Below, in pieces: positions 1-13,300 of a stretch of 64,000 bases of DNA. The stretch spans positions 17,103,166 through 17,167,165 of the forward strand of contig CM067365.1 in NCBI GenBank assembly GCA_034401795.1, read 5' to 3'. The number at the start of each line of letters is the position of its first letter. Position 1 is the stretch's first letter. A program made the translations under genes and the position numbers. The notes below the pieces were generated by a model that saw only the letters and a program-made list of their open reading frames with translations, did no database searches and was not told the DNA's origin. The stretch comes from Chaetoderma sp. LZ-2023a. Taxonomy: Eukaryota; Mollusca; Caudofoveata; Chaetodermatida; Chaetodermatidae.

Positions 1-589
1 TGACTGGCTCGTTTATTGAGCCAGACATTTCAGTGGTAAATCTTCAAAAATTGTCTTCTCTTACTCTGCAAACGGACATTTCTCAAGACAACTGCAGAAG
101 TCATTTTTGGCTGATATGAGTGTTAAAGGATTAGACTATATATAAGCTAATGCAATTTCTGTATAAAGCAGTGGCTCTTAACAATGCTTTGCCCTCCACC
201 ATACACGGACAGTCGGACACGATGTATTAAACGTATCCTGATATTTGCTGTTTGTGCCAGGAACAACTTTATGTCAAATTGTTATTAAAAATATCTAGCC
301 TAGCACATTTCATGTTGACCATAAGAAAAACGTAATTAGAATCGAACTGCTATGCACTACTACACGCTCTGCAGGTAGATTCGCTCAACTCGGAGGACAG
401 CAGTACAATGATTATCATTAGCATTACAAGAATGGTTTATAATGTTCTTTGGCGGCTCACAAGAGGAAGAACATCACTGAAATGTTCAAATGTTTTCCTA
501 ATTTTATTGCCTCGGGATGCCTTTAACAGTCCTACATCAACAGAGAAATTATGCCCTGCAGTCTGGAGTGGGTATCTAAGGGTAATGGA

Positions 590-985
590 GGAATCCAGTT
601 TTAGCTATGCCTCGGCTATTTCTAGCTAAGCTCCACCCACATTTTGTCCGTGCTGGGATTGATCAATCCCTGTACACGCTGACTATAAATTTCCAGAAAG
701 TTATACATGTAAGCTGTTGAGTATTTTGAAACAAATTTGAAACTAATTTGACTGGGTGCTGTTGCTGACTATGGCAGCAACAGCCCCCCCCCCCCCTCCC
801 TCCCTTCCCCAATTCAAATTGTTTTCAAAATATTCTAAATAGTAAAGACATACAATTCATAAAACATTTGTGAAGAACTTAGCGACATCATTCATGACTT
901 AATTGATTATGACGTCATCCTACACATCACGTAGTTGATTATGACGTCCCATGATTGATGGATAAACTGCAACTTGAATCAGCAC
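590..985 (+). repeat. Composite MITE, copy 1
   Basis: Starts near ccagttttagctatgcc and ends near gatggataaactgc. Contains the H2 palindrome (about 712-838, interrupted by a C run), a TTTATT-AATAG spacer and a CRE-like TGACGTCA at 910-917. The same order of blocks recurs at 3160, 7829, 17508, 25300 and 37450. Confidence 0.7.
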
Positions 986-1548
986 TGATGTCATGCTTCG
1001 TACTTTTATTAGATGGCAGATTCGACAATTTGAAAACATATGTGTGGTGAAATCTTAGCCCGCATGGTTGATTATTCATGCGATAATGGCGTACTGCAAA
1101 TTCTCTGGAATGTCAAAATTGATTCTTTTAACCAAAATTTTAATATTAATAGGAGTTTTGTTAAAATTTGTTAGATTTAATTTCAATCCATAAAATATGA
1201 TAATAGCTGATTTTGGGAATTTTTTCTGATTAAAATTTACTCCTCGTTTGTGATCTCTCTTAATTTACTGTTGACTAACCGTACTGGCTAGCAGCTGATG
1301 AATGCAGGTTAATTTCAAAGCGGGATAATTTTGGCTGATGATGTCCAAAGTGGGACAAGGCTTTTAACCATTTCACAGACAAATCCCTGAAAAAGTATAT
1401 TCCTTATATAAAACTAATTCTGTTGAATATTTTGAAATTAATCTAATTGGAAGCCATTTCAACAGCTTTCCTTTATGATAGCATTGAAAACGAGATATGG
1501 AGAATTCGTCGGTGAGAGGGTTAAATAAAAATATTGTTTTTCCGTCAG

Positions 1549-1684
1549 TGATCTCAATGAGGATGTGTTTGACTTGTCCGCTCTTGATGATGATATGTCG
1601 TATGACCCAAACTGGGTGCCTCTGGGACTGAAAATTACCCTTTCCTCAGAAGGAACGCTGAAGATTTCTGAAGTTGCTGATGAT
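1549..1684 (+). CDS. PAN2: PAN2 exon (first in window)
   Basis: Acceptor ...ccgtcag ends at 1548 and donor gtaagt starts at 1685. The exon carries one base completing a split codon, then 45 codons starting DLNEDVFDL and ending EVADD. It belongs to the inactive ubiquitin-hydrolase-like part of PAN2. The preceding exon is not in the window. Confidence 0.85.
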
Positions 1685-4600
1685 GTAAGTACATGTAACT
1701 TGAATTAAAATTTCCTTCTTTTACACTTGCCCAGTAAGGGGTCTGTGCATGCATGCGTCTGCCTGCCTCTGTCTCTGCCTGCCTGCCTGCCTGACTGACT
1801 GACTGCCTACCTGCCTGCCTCTGTCTGTCTCTGCCTGCCTGCATGTTTATCTGCCTGCCTCCTGCCTGCCTGCCTGCCTGTGTGCATGCGTGTGTGTGTC
1901 CGAAAGAAACTAGGAAAGTTTCTGTGACTTAAGATCCAAAATGTTCCACAACTTGTATATGGATTTTGAAATTTAATGTTTGTATTCCCTTCTAAAACCC
2001 TGATGAGGGAAATGAAAATCTTGCATTGTAATCATGTCAGGTATTATGCCTAGAATATTCCTATCAACTTTTATTAAGCTCCATTCATCTATTGCGGAGG
2101 AAGAGCATTTGTACAATTTAAGGATGGGCCGCCCTTCAGTGAGGTTACCAGATGTTGAATCAAGAATCGGGCTTCATTACAATTTAGAACATTGCCTCTA
2201 TAATAGCCCTCATCATGGTTTATCAAACCATGTTTATTAATAATGGACTAGATGCAATTTTAAAGCTTATCCGGAAGGTTGGTTGAGGTGCCCTAATAAA
2301 AAACACAAGAGTAGTTATTGGTGAAGTGAAAATCAGAGTCCCATATGATTGGCTTTCTGTGAAATTATTTTCCGAATTTTCTGCAAATTATTTTTACAGC
2401 GTAATTTTCAATGTCTGACCTCTGTCTGGCCTGCAATTGCCATAGACCCATTTTGGTTCCATGAAATCGTATATAGATCTGTTCACTCACGCATCTTAAA
2501 GTCACAGTATGGTCCCACAAGACAGGTGTCCTCTTGAGAAGGTTTGACTTGTTATTGCAGGAGACGATGGAGGATCCACATGCAGAATACTATGAGATCT
2601 TTGCGACGATCGCTCACATACAGGATCGTAAGACTGGTGGTAATCTGGTGGCTCATATTAAGGTCGCAGAGCCATATCATCAGAGGAAGGAGAATGTCAC
2701 ATGCACACAGTGGTATCTGTTTAATGATTTCTCCATCATACCTGTAGAAAAGGTCAGTGTTTGGCTAAAACATGTATTTATCATATAAGTATGCACACCA
2801 ACATGGTTATAGTTATGAGAAAATCTTATAAAATCAGGTCAGAAACAACTCTCAATGCCTCTGTATACCACTTCAATTATTCTGTACAATCACCAGTACA
2901 TTGGCACCATCTAGAAGCTGTGCTAGCGCTCCAACTTTTCAATAATAACTGAGCGCTCTCTAAACGAATGTGTCATACCAATATTGACCAGACAACTGTA
3001 CACCTTATTATTTCATAATAATATCATCTATATAAGTATGAAATAAGGTTATTTTTGAAATTTTCACACTGAAATGACATGTAAAGTTATCGAGCCAGTC
3101 GTACGGCCAGTGACAGAACTTTAATAATAGTTTTCGTCACCTGCAAATGAAGATTTCTCAAAACTCTAACTAAGCTCCACCCACACTTCACCCATGTTGT
3201 GATCGATCGATACCTGAACTCCCTGACTATCAATTTCGAGAAAACTATACAGCTAAGCTGTTGACTATTTTGAACAACTGATTTAACTGTGTTATGGCAG
3301 CAACAGTACCCAGTCAAATTAGCTTCAAAATATTCAACAGCATCTTTATTAAATAGTAAAGACATACGATTCGTACAACAGCACTTAGTCCGTCATCAAT
3401 TACGTGTTGATGACGAACTTAACTACGTCGTTCATGAAGTCATTGATTTATGACGTCATCCTACGCATCGCATAGTTGGTTATGACATCATACGATTGAT
3501 GGATAAACTGGAAAGATCCATAGCAATGGCCAGTTTTGGCTGGCTTGACCAGTAAGGGTTAATTAAACACTTACAGGTAAAGGATCAATTATCGATGCAT
3601 TACAGGGATGAAAGAAAAAAACTTAAATAAAGTGAAGTTGACCAAAATTTATGTGAATACTTGAGATAATGCCTTATGTGATAATTAGAAGACGAAGATT
3701 GTTCCCAGTCTGTATCATATCTATCAGACTCATTGTGTAGGATCTCATGTGAAGATTAGAAGACAAAGCTTGTTCCCAGGCCGTATCACATCTATCAGAC
3801 TCATTGTGTAAGATCTCATGTGAAGATTAGAAGACAAAGCTTGTTCCCAGTTTGTATCACATCTATCAGACTCATTGTGTAAGATTTCATGTGAAAATTA
3901 GAAGGCAGAGCTTGTTCCCAGTTTGTATCAAACCTATCAGACTCATTGTGTAAGATCTCATTTGGTTTTTAGCTCACAGTCATTCTAAATGAGATCTTAC
4001 TGAAATCATGTAATGCATTGTAAATGCCTACTGAATGATGTATCTAGCTCCATCACAATCTTTGAATACTCCATCAAGTGCATGAATTGTACGTCTACTA
4101 TTTAATCAACATTCTGCGGAATATTTTGAAACTAATTTGAGTGGGCCCAGTATAGTCAGTTACCTTAAAATGGGATTCTGAGAATTCAGGGTTCAAAGTA
4201 TATTAATAAATCCCAGCATGTGCAAATGTGGGAAGAGTTTAGCTAGAAATGTGTGGGTCATAGCTAGAAATGGGTGTGTCATAGCTAGAAATGGGTGTGG
4301 TATATCTAGTAATGAGAGGGGCACAGCTAGAAATGGGCTCCTCTAATGTTTCGTTGTTATTTTCAGTTTGAGGGATTGTGGTTCAGTCTGGACTGGAAAG
4401 TTCCATGTGTGATTTATTTTAAGCACCGCAAGATCACAAAACACCATGACCTGAGCAGTAAGTCAAACCTGTGCTAAGTGACCACCTTATAGAACCACAA
4501 ACAATTAACCATCATAGAGAGATTAGCATTTAACCCATACAACTCTGTTGGCAAACTTTTATATTTTCAAATTAAATTAAAAGATGAACTGGTGTTCGAT

Positions 4601-7600
4601 TTTCAACAAATTTGGTGGCAATTGTTACATTACTGTCCACCAAAATTGTTTAAATGTACACCAGTTTCTTTGCTAAGGAGACAGTAAATGCTAGAATATA
4701 GACATCAAAGTGGTAAGGGTTAACCAATTAGGGGTGAAGCGGGCCAAAAATAACTTCACTCTTGAGGAACGTCCATTAGCGAGAAGTTATTGGTTTGATT
4801 GCCGATTATTGAGTCCCTGATTCCAGGTTACACCGGTACCCATTTATACTCCTGGATGGAGAGAAGCAGCGAGGAGTGAAGGAGATTGCCTATGTTTCCA
4901 GCGATTGATCGTCAGCCACTTGATCGCCTGACAGTTGAGCGTGATTTTAACCCAGCCCGGCTGTTTACCAGCTGATCACGCTAACACCACAGCCAATCAT
5001 CTCCCCCTGTCTATTGGAAGGCTAAGAGAAGATATTTATGCCAGTGGTAAATCTTCAAAAACACAGTACAGCTCAGAAATAACTTAACATGTTTTCCAAA
5101 AAAAAGTTAAATGTACTGTTGAATATTTTGGACTTAATTTGATTGGAAGGCAGCAATGGCTTCCAATCAAATTAAATCCGAAATATTTAACAGCACATTT
5201 CCTACATTGTGTTCAAAATTGTACTAACTAACTTGTATCTCTTTTTTATTGGAAACATGTTGACTTATTTATGAGCTGTCCTGTAGACTTCTCTTGGCCT
5301 GCAAATGTTTTATTTTTCTTGAACAATTTTGACCTTTAACTGTCTGACTGCTGCAAGCCACCAGACAATAATTTCAATGAGCAAAAACTTTTGACTGCTG
5401 AATATTTTGAAAAAATTTCGACTTAAAGTTGTTGGTGCCATATCCACCAACAACTTACATTCAAATAGTTTTCAAAATATTCAACATATTCAGATTTAAC
5501 CCTGATGAAAAATGTAGACTGCAGAAATTCAGCAGGCAGATGGTAAGTTGATATACTGAATGTTAAAGGTACTTAAATATATCAAGATTTTTTCCAATGA
5601 TGTGTAAAATAACATGCTGATTTATCAGGAGTTCCATGCTTTGATTCAAAATTGTCAGCATCCATAATTTTCCAGGATTTTCATCACCAGTATTATTCCA
5701 TAACATGTACAATTCTCTTGTTTTCTTGACAGTTATTAGTCCTATCAGTGGCAATATTCTCCTGCTAGACACGTCTCTCATCAACCCGAAGCGGAGAAAG
5801 CTGACATTCATACCGCCTAAACCTGATGAACTGCAGGATGCAGATGTCGTTGCACTCGATGCTGAATTTGTTTCCTTAAAGCAGGTTTGTATTTGACAAT
5901 TTCAGGATGAAACCGGCCCAAACTGGTCTCTGCAGTGGTCTCGAGGAATATCTGTTTGCTGGCCAGGAGAAGACTGTTTTTGAAGATTTACCACTGGAAT
6001 GACTGGCTCGATAACCCAGCCAGTCATTTTAGTGATAAATCTTCAAAAATTGTCTTCTTTCGGCCTAAAAATGGATATTCAATGAATAAATAAATATATT
6101 TTCTTGACCAAATTTAGACATTAAGGCCTTCATGATCAAGATTCGTCAATATATATATACACCATAATAATATGAAAATAAGTGGGTAAACCTTTAACAC
6201 CTGTGATTCTATGTACATATTGACAGGTAATACAGGTGGTCCATCCTAGGCAATGCATATAAGATTGAACCCTTAAGTATTTAGTTCCGTCATGAACATT
6301 GAAAAGTCTGTCATGTGTACAAATTGTATGTTTATTTCTAAACATTCTGTTGAATATTTTGCTATAGGCAGCAATAGCACCCAGTCAAATTTGTTTCCAA
6401 ATATTCAGCAGTTTACCTGTATAGTTAGCTTAAAATTGGGATTCTGGGAATTCAGGGTTCGAAGTATATAAATTGATCCCAACACCCACAAAGTGTGGGC
6501 GGAGCTTAGCTAGAAATGGGTGGGGTATAGCTAGAAATGGGTGGGACATAGCTAGAAATGGGTGGGACATAGCTAGAAATGGGTGGGTCATAGCTAGAAA
6601 TGGGTGGGTCATAGCTAGAAATGGGTGGGACATAGCCAGAAATGGGTGGGTCATAGCTATAAATGGGTGGGTCATAGCTAGAAATGGGTGTGGCATAGCT
6701 ATAAATGGGTGTGGCATAGCTATAAATGGGTGTGGCATAGCTAGAAATGGGTGTGGCATAGATAGAAATGTGTGTGGCATAGCTAGAAATGTGTGTGGCA
6801 TGGCTAGAAATGTGTGTGGCATAGCTAGAAATGGGTGGGTCATAGCTAGAAATGGGTGTGGCTTAGCTAGAAATGGGTGTGGCATAGCTAGAAATGGGTG
6901 TGGCATGGCTAGAAATGGGTGTGGCATAGCTAGAAATGGGTGTGGCATGGCTAGAAATGGGTGGTACATAGCTAGAAATGGGTGGGGCAAAGCTAGAAAT
7001 GGGTGTGGCATAGCTAGAAATGGAGCTCTCACTATGAGATGGAGGCAGATCATTTAATCCTGTATCATTCTTTTCTCCATTCCTTTAATGGTCAAGTCAG
7101 ACAAAAGCAGTATCTGCTTGAGTCTTGAGAAATGTTCCATTTTCAGGCCATGAGCAGACTCTTTTTGAAAATTTGCAAACAAGCTAGTCATTCCAGTGGT
7201 AGATTTTCAAAAAACAGTCGTCCTTTCGCTTGCAAATGGACACTCAATAATCAAATATTTGGATTTTGTTGAACAATGTTGACAATTAAAGGTGCATATT
7301 CACACCAGAATGCTTGAAAATAAAATTGGTGAGATGTCTACTTTTAGAGGCTTGAATTATGTGTGCCTACATGTAATGAAATGAAATAAATCTTAACATG
7401 TGATGATTTTGTTCCATATAAATTAATATAATTTTATAAGTTGTGAAATTGAATTAGAGACACGAGCCCCTAATTCAATTCCAGTCCTAAAAAATTATAT
7501 TAATTTATATGGAATGAAACCATCGCATGTTAAGATTTATTTAGTTTCTTTACATCTGGGTACATGAATTAATCTTCTAAACGTATACAATTTAACAATT

Positions 7601-9402
7601 TTATTTTCAAGCATTTTAGGGTGCATATGCACCTTTAAGTGTTAATATTGTATATTTCATTTATGTTTCTGTGGCTCTGTCTTCAGGAGGAGGCTGAACT
7701 TAGAAGTGATGGGACACGGTCAACAATCAAGCCGTCACACATGGCTGTAGCCAGAGTTACCTGCCTTAGAGGGTATGTAGCATGCGGTATAGCACGCTCC
7801 ACACGCATATTGGACAGCGTCTGATCAACGGACCTTTCCAGTTTTAGCTATTCCCTGCCCACCTCTAGCTAAGCTCCACCCACACTTCATCTGTGTTGGG
7901 ATCGATCGATACCTCAACTCCCTGACTGTCAATTTCCAGAAATCTATACAGGTAAGCTGTTGAATATTTTGAAACCAATTTGACTGGGCGCTGTTGCTGC
8001 TTACCGCAGCAACAGCGCCCAGTCAAATAAGTTTCAAAATATTCAACAGAATGTTTAGTAAATACTAAAGACATACAATTCAGTGGGTGGGTGGGGGGGG
8101 GGTGTTTGTTGTCTTCATACAAAAATTTAATTGGTCAACCTTTCCAGTGACCATCTTGGATTTTCCGACAATCCAGAAATGTGTTAAAAAGTAACTTAAA
8201 ACTGTTGAGATTTTCACTAAACTTGTCTTGAAGTACACTAGCAGGGTAAGCTTGTTTGATCAGAAATATGATTGGTATGTCTGGACATAGATATTTGCTC
8301 TTGGAGCGGTGCTTTCTTAAGTAGCTCCCTGGATTCATTTCAAGTTTTGTACATTTATGATGAGGAGGAGTGACTGTGTTCTGCAGCTGAAGAAGTGAAA
8401 ACTTCTTTAAGCTGAAATCAGTTTTTCTTCAACTTTCTCCATGGTGTCTTGTCCACTGGGATTATCCCAAGCTCTTTTAGGTTCTTTCTTGTCTTTAGTG
8501 GCCCTAGATTACATTTTTTGATCGCAAATGACATAGCAAGTTGATGTTGTGGCGTCCTTTGTGTGCCAGAAAACTGTTGGCACCTAACACTGCACATTCT
8601 AGTGTTTTCTGATCAGGAAAATTGTCTTGTATTCGAAGAACATCACTGTCGTGCTACCATCACAGATAGTGGCTCGGTGTTACACAGTTTGTAGTCTGCA
8701 TTTGATATTAGGGTGTGAGGCCAGCAAGGATTTGTAATGGCTCGCAGATGTTTGCGGTGACATGCATCAAGTTCGTTTAAGAGGGATATTGGAGTTGTTC
8801 AGCTTTTCCCATTTATAGCATTTTGGAAAGACAAATATAGCATCATATAGTCGCATCTTGACTTTCATGACGATTTTAGAGCCACGATCCAGTACTTCAA
8901 AAAGGACTAGAAGGCAGTATTTCCAGTTATACATCAAGTTCCAATGTCATTAGAGCTGCAGATGAGGGAACCCAAGATTCTGCTCTTCCTCCACATCTGA
9001 GTGCACCAATGGGGTTAGGGGTTGGGGTGGGAATGGGTACCGTCATTCATTTCCTCATCGATAAAGTCAACATCATCTGCATAGTCCATCTCTAGTGGCC
9101 TACCTATCATTGAGATTAAGATTTGATCTTAAGGCGTGTGATTAGTTCATTAATCATTAATCATATAGAAATAATGCCACAAGGTGCTTCTAGATCCATC
9201 TGTGTCTATGGAGTGATACATTTCTAACTTGTTACAGAATGTGATCTACAACCATTAAGATGAGAGAACCTAAAGGAGCTCAGGATGCTCGCAGTGGATA
9301 AGACACAGGGGAGAATCAGTCATTCAGAACGTTTAAGAGAACACAGTCACTCATCATCATCATCACCACCATCATCATCATCATCATCATCACCACCATC
9401 TT

Positions 9403-9434
<32 letters not shown>

Positions 9435-9621
9435 ATCATCGTCATCATCATCATCATCAGCATCATCATCATCATCATTATCCTCCTATCATCATCATCA
9501 TCATAATCACCATCTTATCATCATCATCACCATCATTATCATCATCATCACCATCTTATCATCACCATCATCATCATCAGCATCATGATCATCATCTTCA
9601 TCACATAATCACCGCCAGCTT

Positions 9622-9655
<34 letters not shown>

Positions 9656-9891
9656 ACACCATCTTATCATCATCATCGTCGTCATCAGCATCACATCATC
9701 ACCACCATCTCATCATCATCACCACCATCTCATCATCATCATCGTCATCACCATCTTACCATCATCATCGTCATCATCACATCATCATCATCACCACCAT
9801 CTTATCATCATCATCAGTATCATCATCATCACCATCTTATCATCATCATCATCATCACCATCATCATCACCATCATCATCACCACTGTCTT

Positions 9892-9925
<34 letters not shown>

Positions 9926-9985
9926 CCATCATATCATCATCATCATCATCATCATCACACCATCACCGTATCATCATCATCATTA

Positions 9986-10020
<35 letters not shown>

Positions 10021-10025
10021 CCACC

Positions 10026-10078
<53 letters not shown>

Positions 10079-10115
10079 TATCATCATCACCATCATCATT
10101 ATCACCATCATCTTG

Positions 10116-10147
<32 letters not shown>

Positions 10148-10179
10148 TTATCATCATCATCATCATCATCATCATCCTT

Positions 10180-10225
<46 letters not shown>

Positions 10226-10342
10226 CATCATCATCACCATCATATTATCATCATCATCATCATCATATCATCATCACATCATCTTATCATCATCATCATC
10301 ATCACCACATCATCATCATCTTATCATCATCATCATCATCAG

Positions 10343-10390
<48 letters not shown>

Positions 10391-13300
10391 TTCTACCTAT
10401 GTTATGCCCATTTCTAGCTAAGCTCCCCCCTTTTTCCGCATGTTGGAACCGATTTGAAACTTTGAAACCTAAATTTCCAGAAGGTAACTATACACGGAAG
10501 TTGTTGAATATTTTGAAACCTATATGATTGGGTTTCTTTCTGCCTATGGAAGCAACAGCTCCAAGACAAATTAGTTCCAATATATTCAACATCAAAGACA
10601 ATTCATACATTAGTGATAGACTTTTCGATTTTCATAGCGTCATTATGATTGTGATGTCGGCTAACCAGTGATGTACTTGATCATGACATCAGGTACTTGA
10701 GTGACAGAGCAGGTCTCTCCATTATGAGAGGAGCTTGATCTACTAATCTCAATCCTCCCTTTGTTGACTTTAGTCTAATGGGTAGATCCCATCTGTCATT
10801 CAAGTATATGATGTCATAATCACTTACTTCACATATAGGCTGACGTCACAAGTAAAATGTGTAATGAATGACTTATCTAGCTCTATCATGAACATTGAAT
10901 TGTGCAAAGCATGGGTGGGCATAGCTATAAATGGATTCTTCTATTGGTGCTGATAATGAGATGTGTTTGATTTGTAGCCATGGTGATCTGCTAGGAGAGC
11001 CTTTCATTGATGACTATATAGCTGCTCAGGAACAGGTATGAGCGCAGAACACAGAAATACGCAGGCACGCATGTATGTATGCATGGACACATACTGGCAT
11101 ACACATACGTACATGCACAGGCATGTTCATGCATGCACACACACATACACACGCATGCATAGTTGTTACTGGTTAGTGAATTAGACTATTTTAGTTTTGT
11201 ATTATCATGAACACTTGAACTATTGGTCATTGATCACTGCCACTTGTCAAAGTGGTCACTAGTGTAAATGACACTTGATTTGTTAGTCATTAGTGTCAGG
11301 GATGCCAAGGTCCTCTACCCCATGACTCCAGTTAAAACTGTTATGCTTGCTACATTGGTCAAGTGAATGAAGGCAGGGTTTCTCATAAGTGTTCTTTTGA
11401 GGGTATAGACCCCCAAAATGTAACTGAGGACCCCCAAAACTCATGGTGGTGGACCCCATGGAACCCCTGAAAATCTTGCATGATTGTTAAATATTAATTA
11501 GTTTTATCAGTTTTTGCACAAACATACCCACACAATCTGGCATGGGACCCCCTAATTCATACGTAGCTATGCACCCATGGTACTCTCTAATTTTAGCATG
11601 AATGAGAAAAGCTGCATGGGAATCCCAAATTTGAGTTTGGGACCCCTAGATTTCTGCTTGTCACCCCTAGATTTCTGCTTGTCACCCCTAGATTTCTGCT
11701 TGTGACCCCTAGATTTCTGCTTGTCACCCCTAGATTTCTGTTTGTCACCCCTAGATTTCTGCTTGTCACCCCTAGATTTCTGCTTGGGACCCCTAGATTT
11801 CTGCTTGGGACCCCTAGATTTCTAGGTGTGGGATCCCTGGGACCTCCAAAATTTAGATGCCATGAAAAACACTGCATGAAGGGTGCTTGGCCATCTGTCA
11901 ATTATGTATGTGACACTTGCCATTCTGATCATTAGTGTCATGGATGTATGCCACATATATCAATAATGTCAGGATCTGATGTCCTGTTGGTCAGTGTCAT
12001 CAGCTACGCTTACCAAGTTGGTCAATTGTGTCGATGAAATTTGCCTCATTGGTCAATGAGACCAAGTACATTGGTTGCATTAGTCAGCGGCATCAGTTAT
12101 GCTAGACTCATTGACCAATGTCAACGTTGGTGTCAGTGGCATTTGCGTTGCTAGTCATTAGTGTCAAGGATGTCTTGTCTCATTGGTCAATAATTAGATG
12201 GACCAGTGGCCTATTGCCCGAATGATAATAGTGCGTTGTGCATTAATTAACGTAAACATGTTTTCAGTTCCTCAGCCAGGTGAGCATTATGGTCCTTGGA
12301 CCATTTATACCTCGAAACACTGCGTGGCCTGTATGTATTAAATTAGAGTGTACCAACTTTAATTTTGCAGGTTGTAGACTATCTAACACAATTCTCTGGA
12401 ATCAAACCCGGCGACCTTGACCCTAGTGTCTCAACAAAGCACTTGACAACCTTAAAATCTACATACCTGAAGCTGCGTTACCTCACTGACCGGGGCGTAC
12501 GCTTTGTCGGCCATGGATTGAAAAAGGACTTTAGGGTCATCAACATTGTGGTATGTTTTATTCTGGGATCTCAGGTTTGGAAAATGGACATAATGTACTG
12601 TATGATTGGCCTGTGAAATGGTTAACCCTTTTCATACCTATACTCAAATATACGTGATATTTGATGTAGGAAATAGGATAGCGAATATTTAGAAGTTAAT
12701 TTAGCAACAACAACATTCACTATCCAATCAAACTATTTACAAATATTCAACAACTGCCCGGAAACTAAGACTAACCCTCAAATTTGTGTTAAAGAATTTC
12801 AGTTTTCTCATAGAAAATGGCCATTTGCAGACCACGAGAAAACCATTTTTGAAAATTTACCACTGGAATGACTGGCTCTCTTATTGAGCCAGTCATTCCA
12901 GTGGTAAATTAAAAAAAATAGTCTTCTCTTGGTCTGGAAATGGACATTTCTAAAGATGACTGCAGACACCGCTTTTGTCATATGAGTGTTAAAGGCTTAA
13001 AGCGGACTTGCTTGGTTACACATTTAACACTCAAATTTGATTTAAGAAATTCAATTTTCTCATAGGAAAGGTCTGTTTGCAGACCAAGAGAAGACTGTTT
13101 TTTCAGCTGTACCACTAGAATATCTGGCTCGGTTATCGAACCAGGTATTCTAGTGGTAAATTTTAAAGAATGGTCGTCTCTTGGTCTGCATATATGGACA
13201 TTTCCCAAGGCCACTGCTGAAGCCGTTTTTGGCCGGCTTAAGTGTAAAAGGGCTAAAGTTGAATTGACTGGTTAACTAGTAAACCATATGCTGATCCTGG

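Noticed and set aside
6430-7057. Repetitive protein genes on both strands (AMPHPFL and ARNGWGI type repeats)
   Set aside because: A 21-base unit without stops opens frames on both strands automatically; the array lies in a PAN2 intron and derives from MITE sequence.
9285-10421. Poly-Ser/His protein genes
   Set aside because: Translation of a TCA/ATC microsatellite in an intron.
11593-11935. Small repetitive ORFs (TPRFLLV and RNLGVTS)
   Set aside because: Both read the 21-bp minisatellite at 11628-11835.
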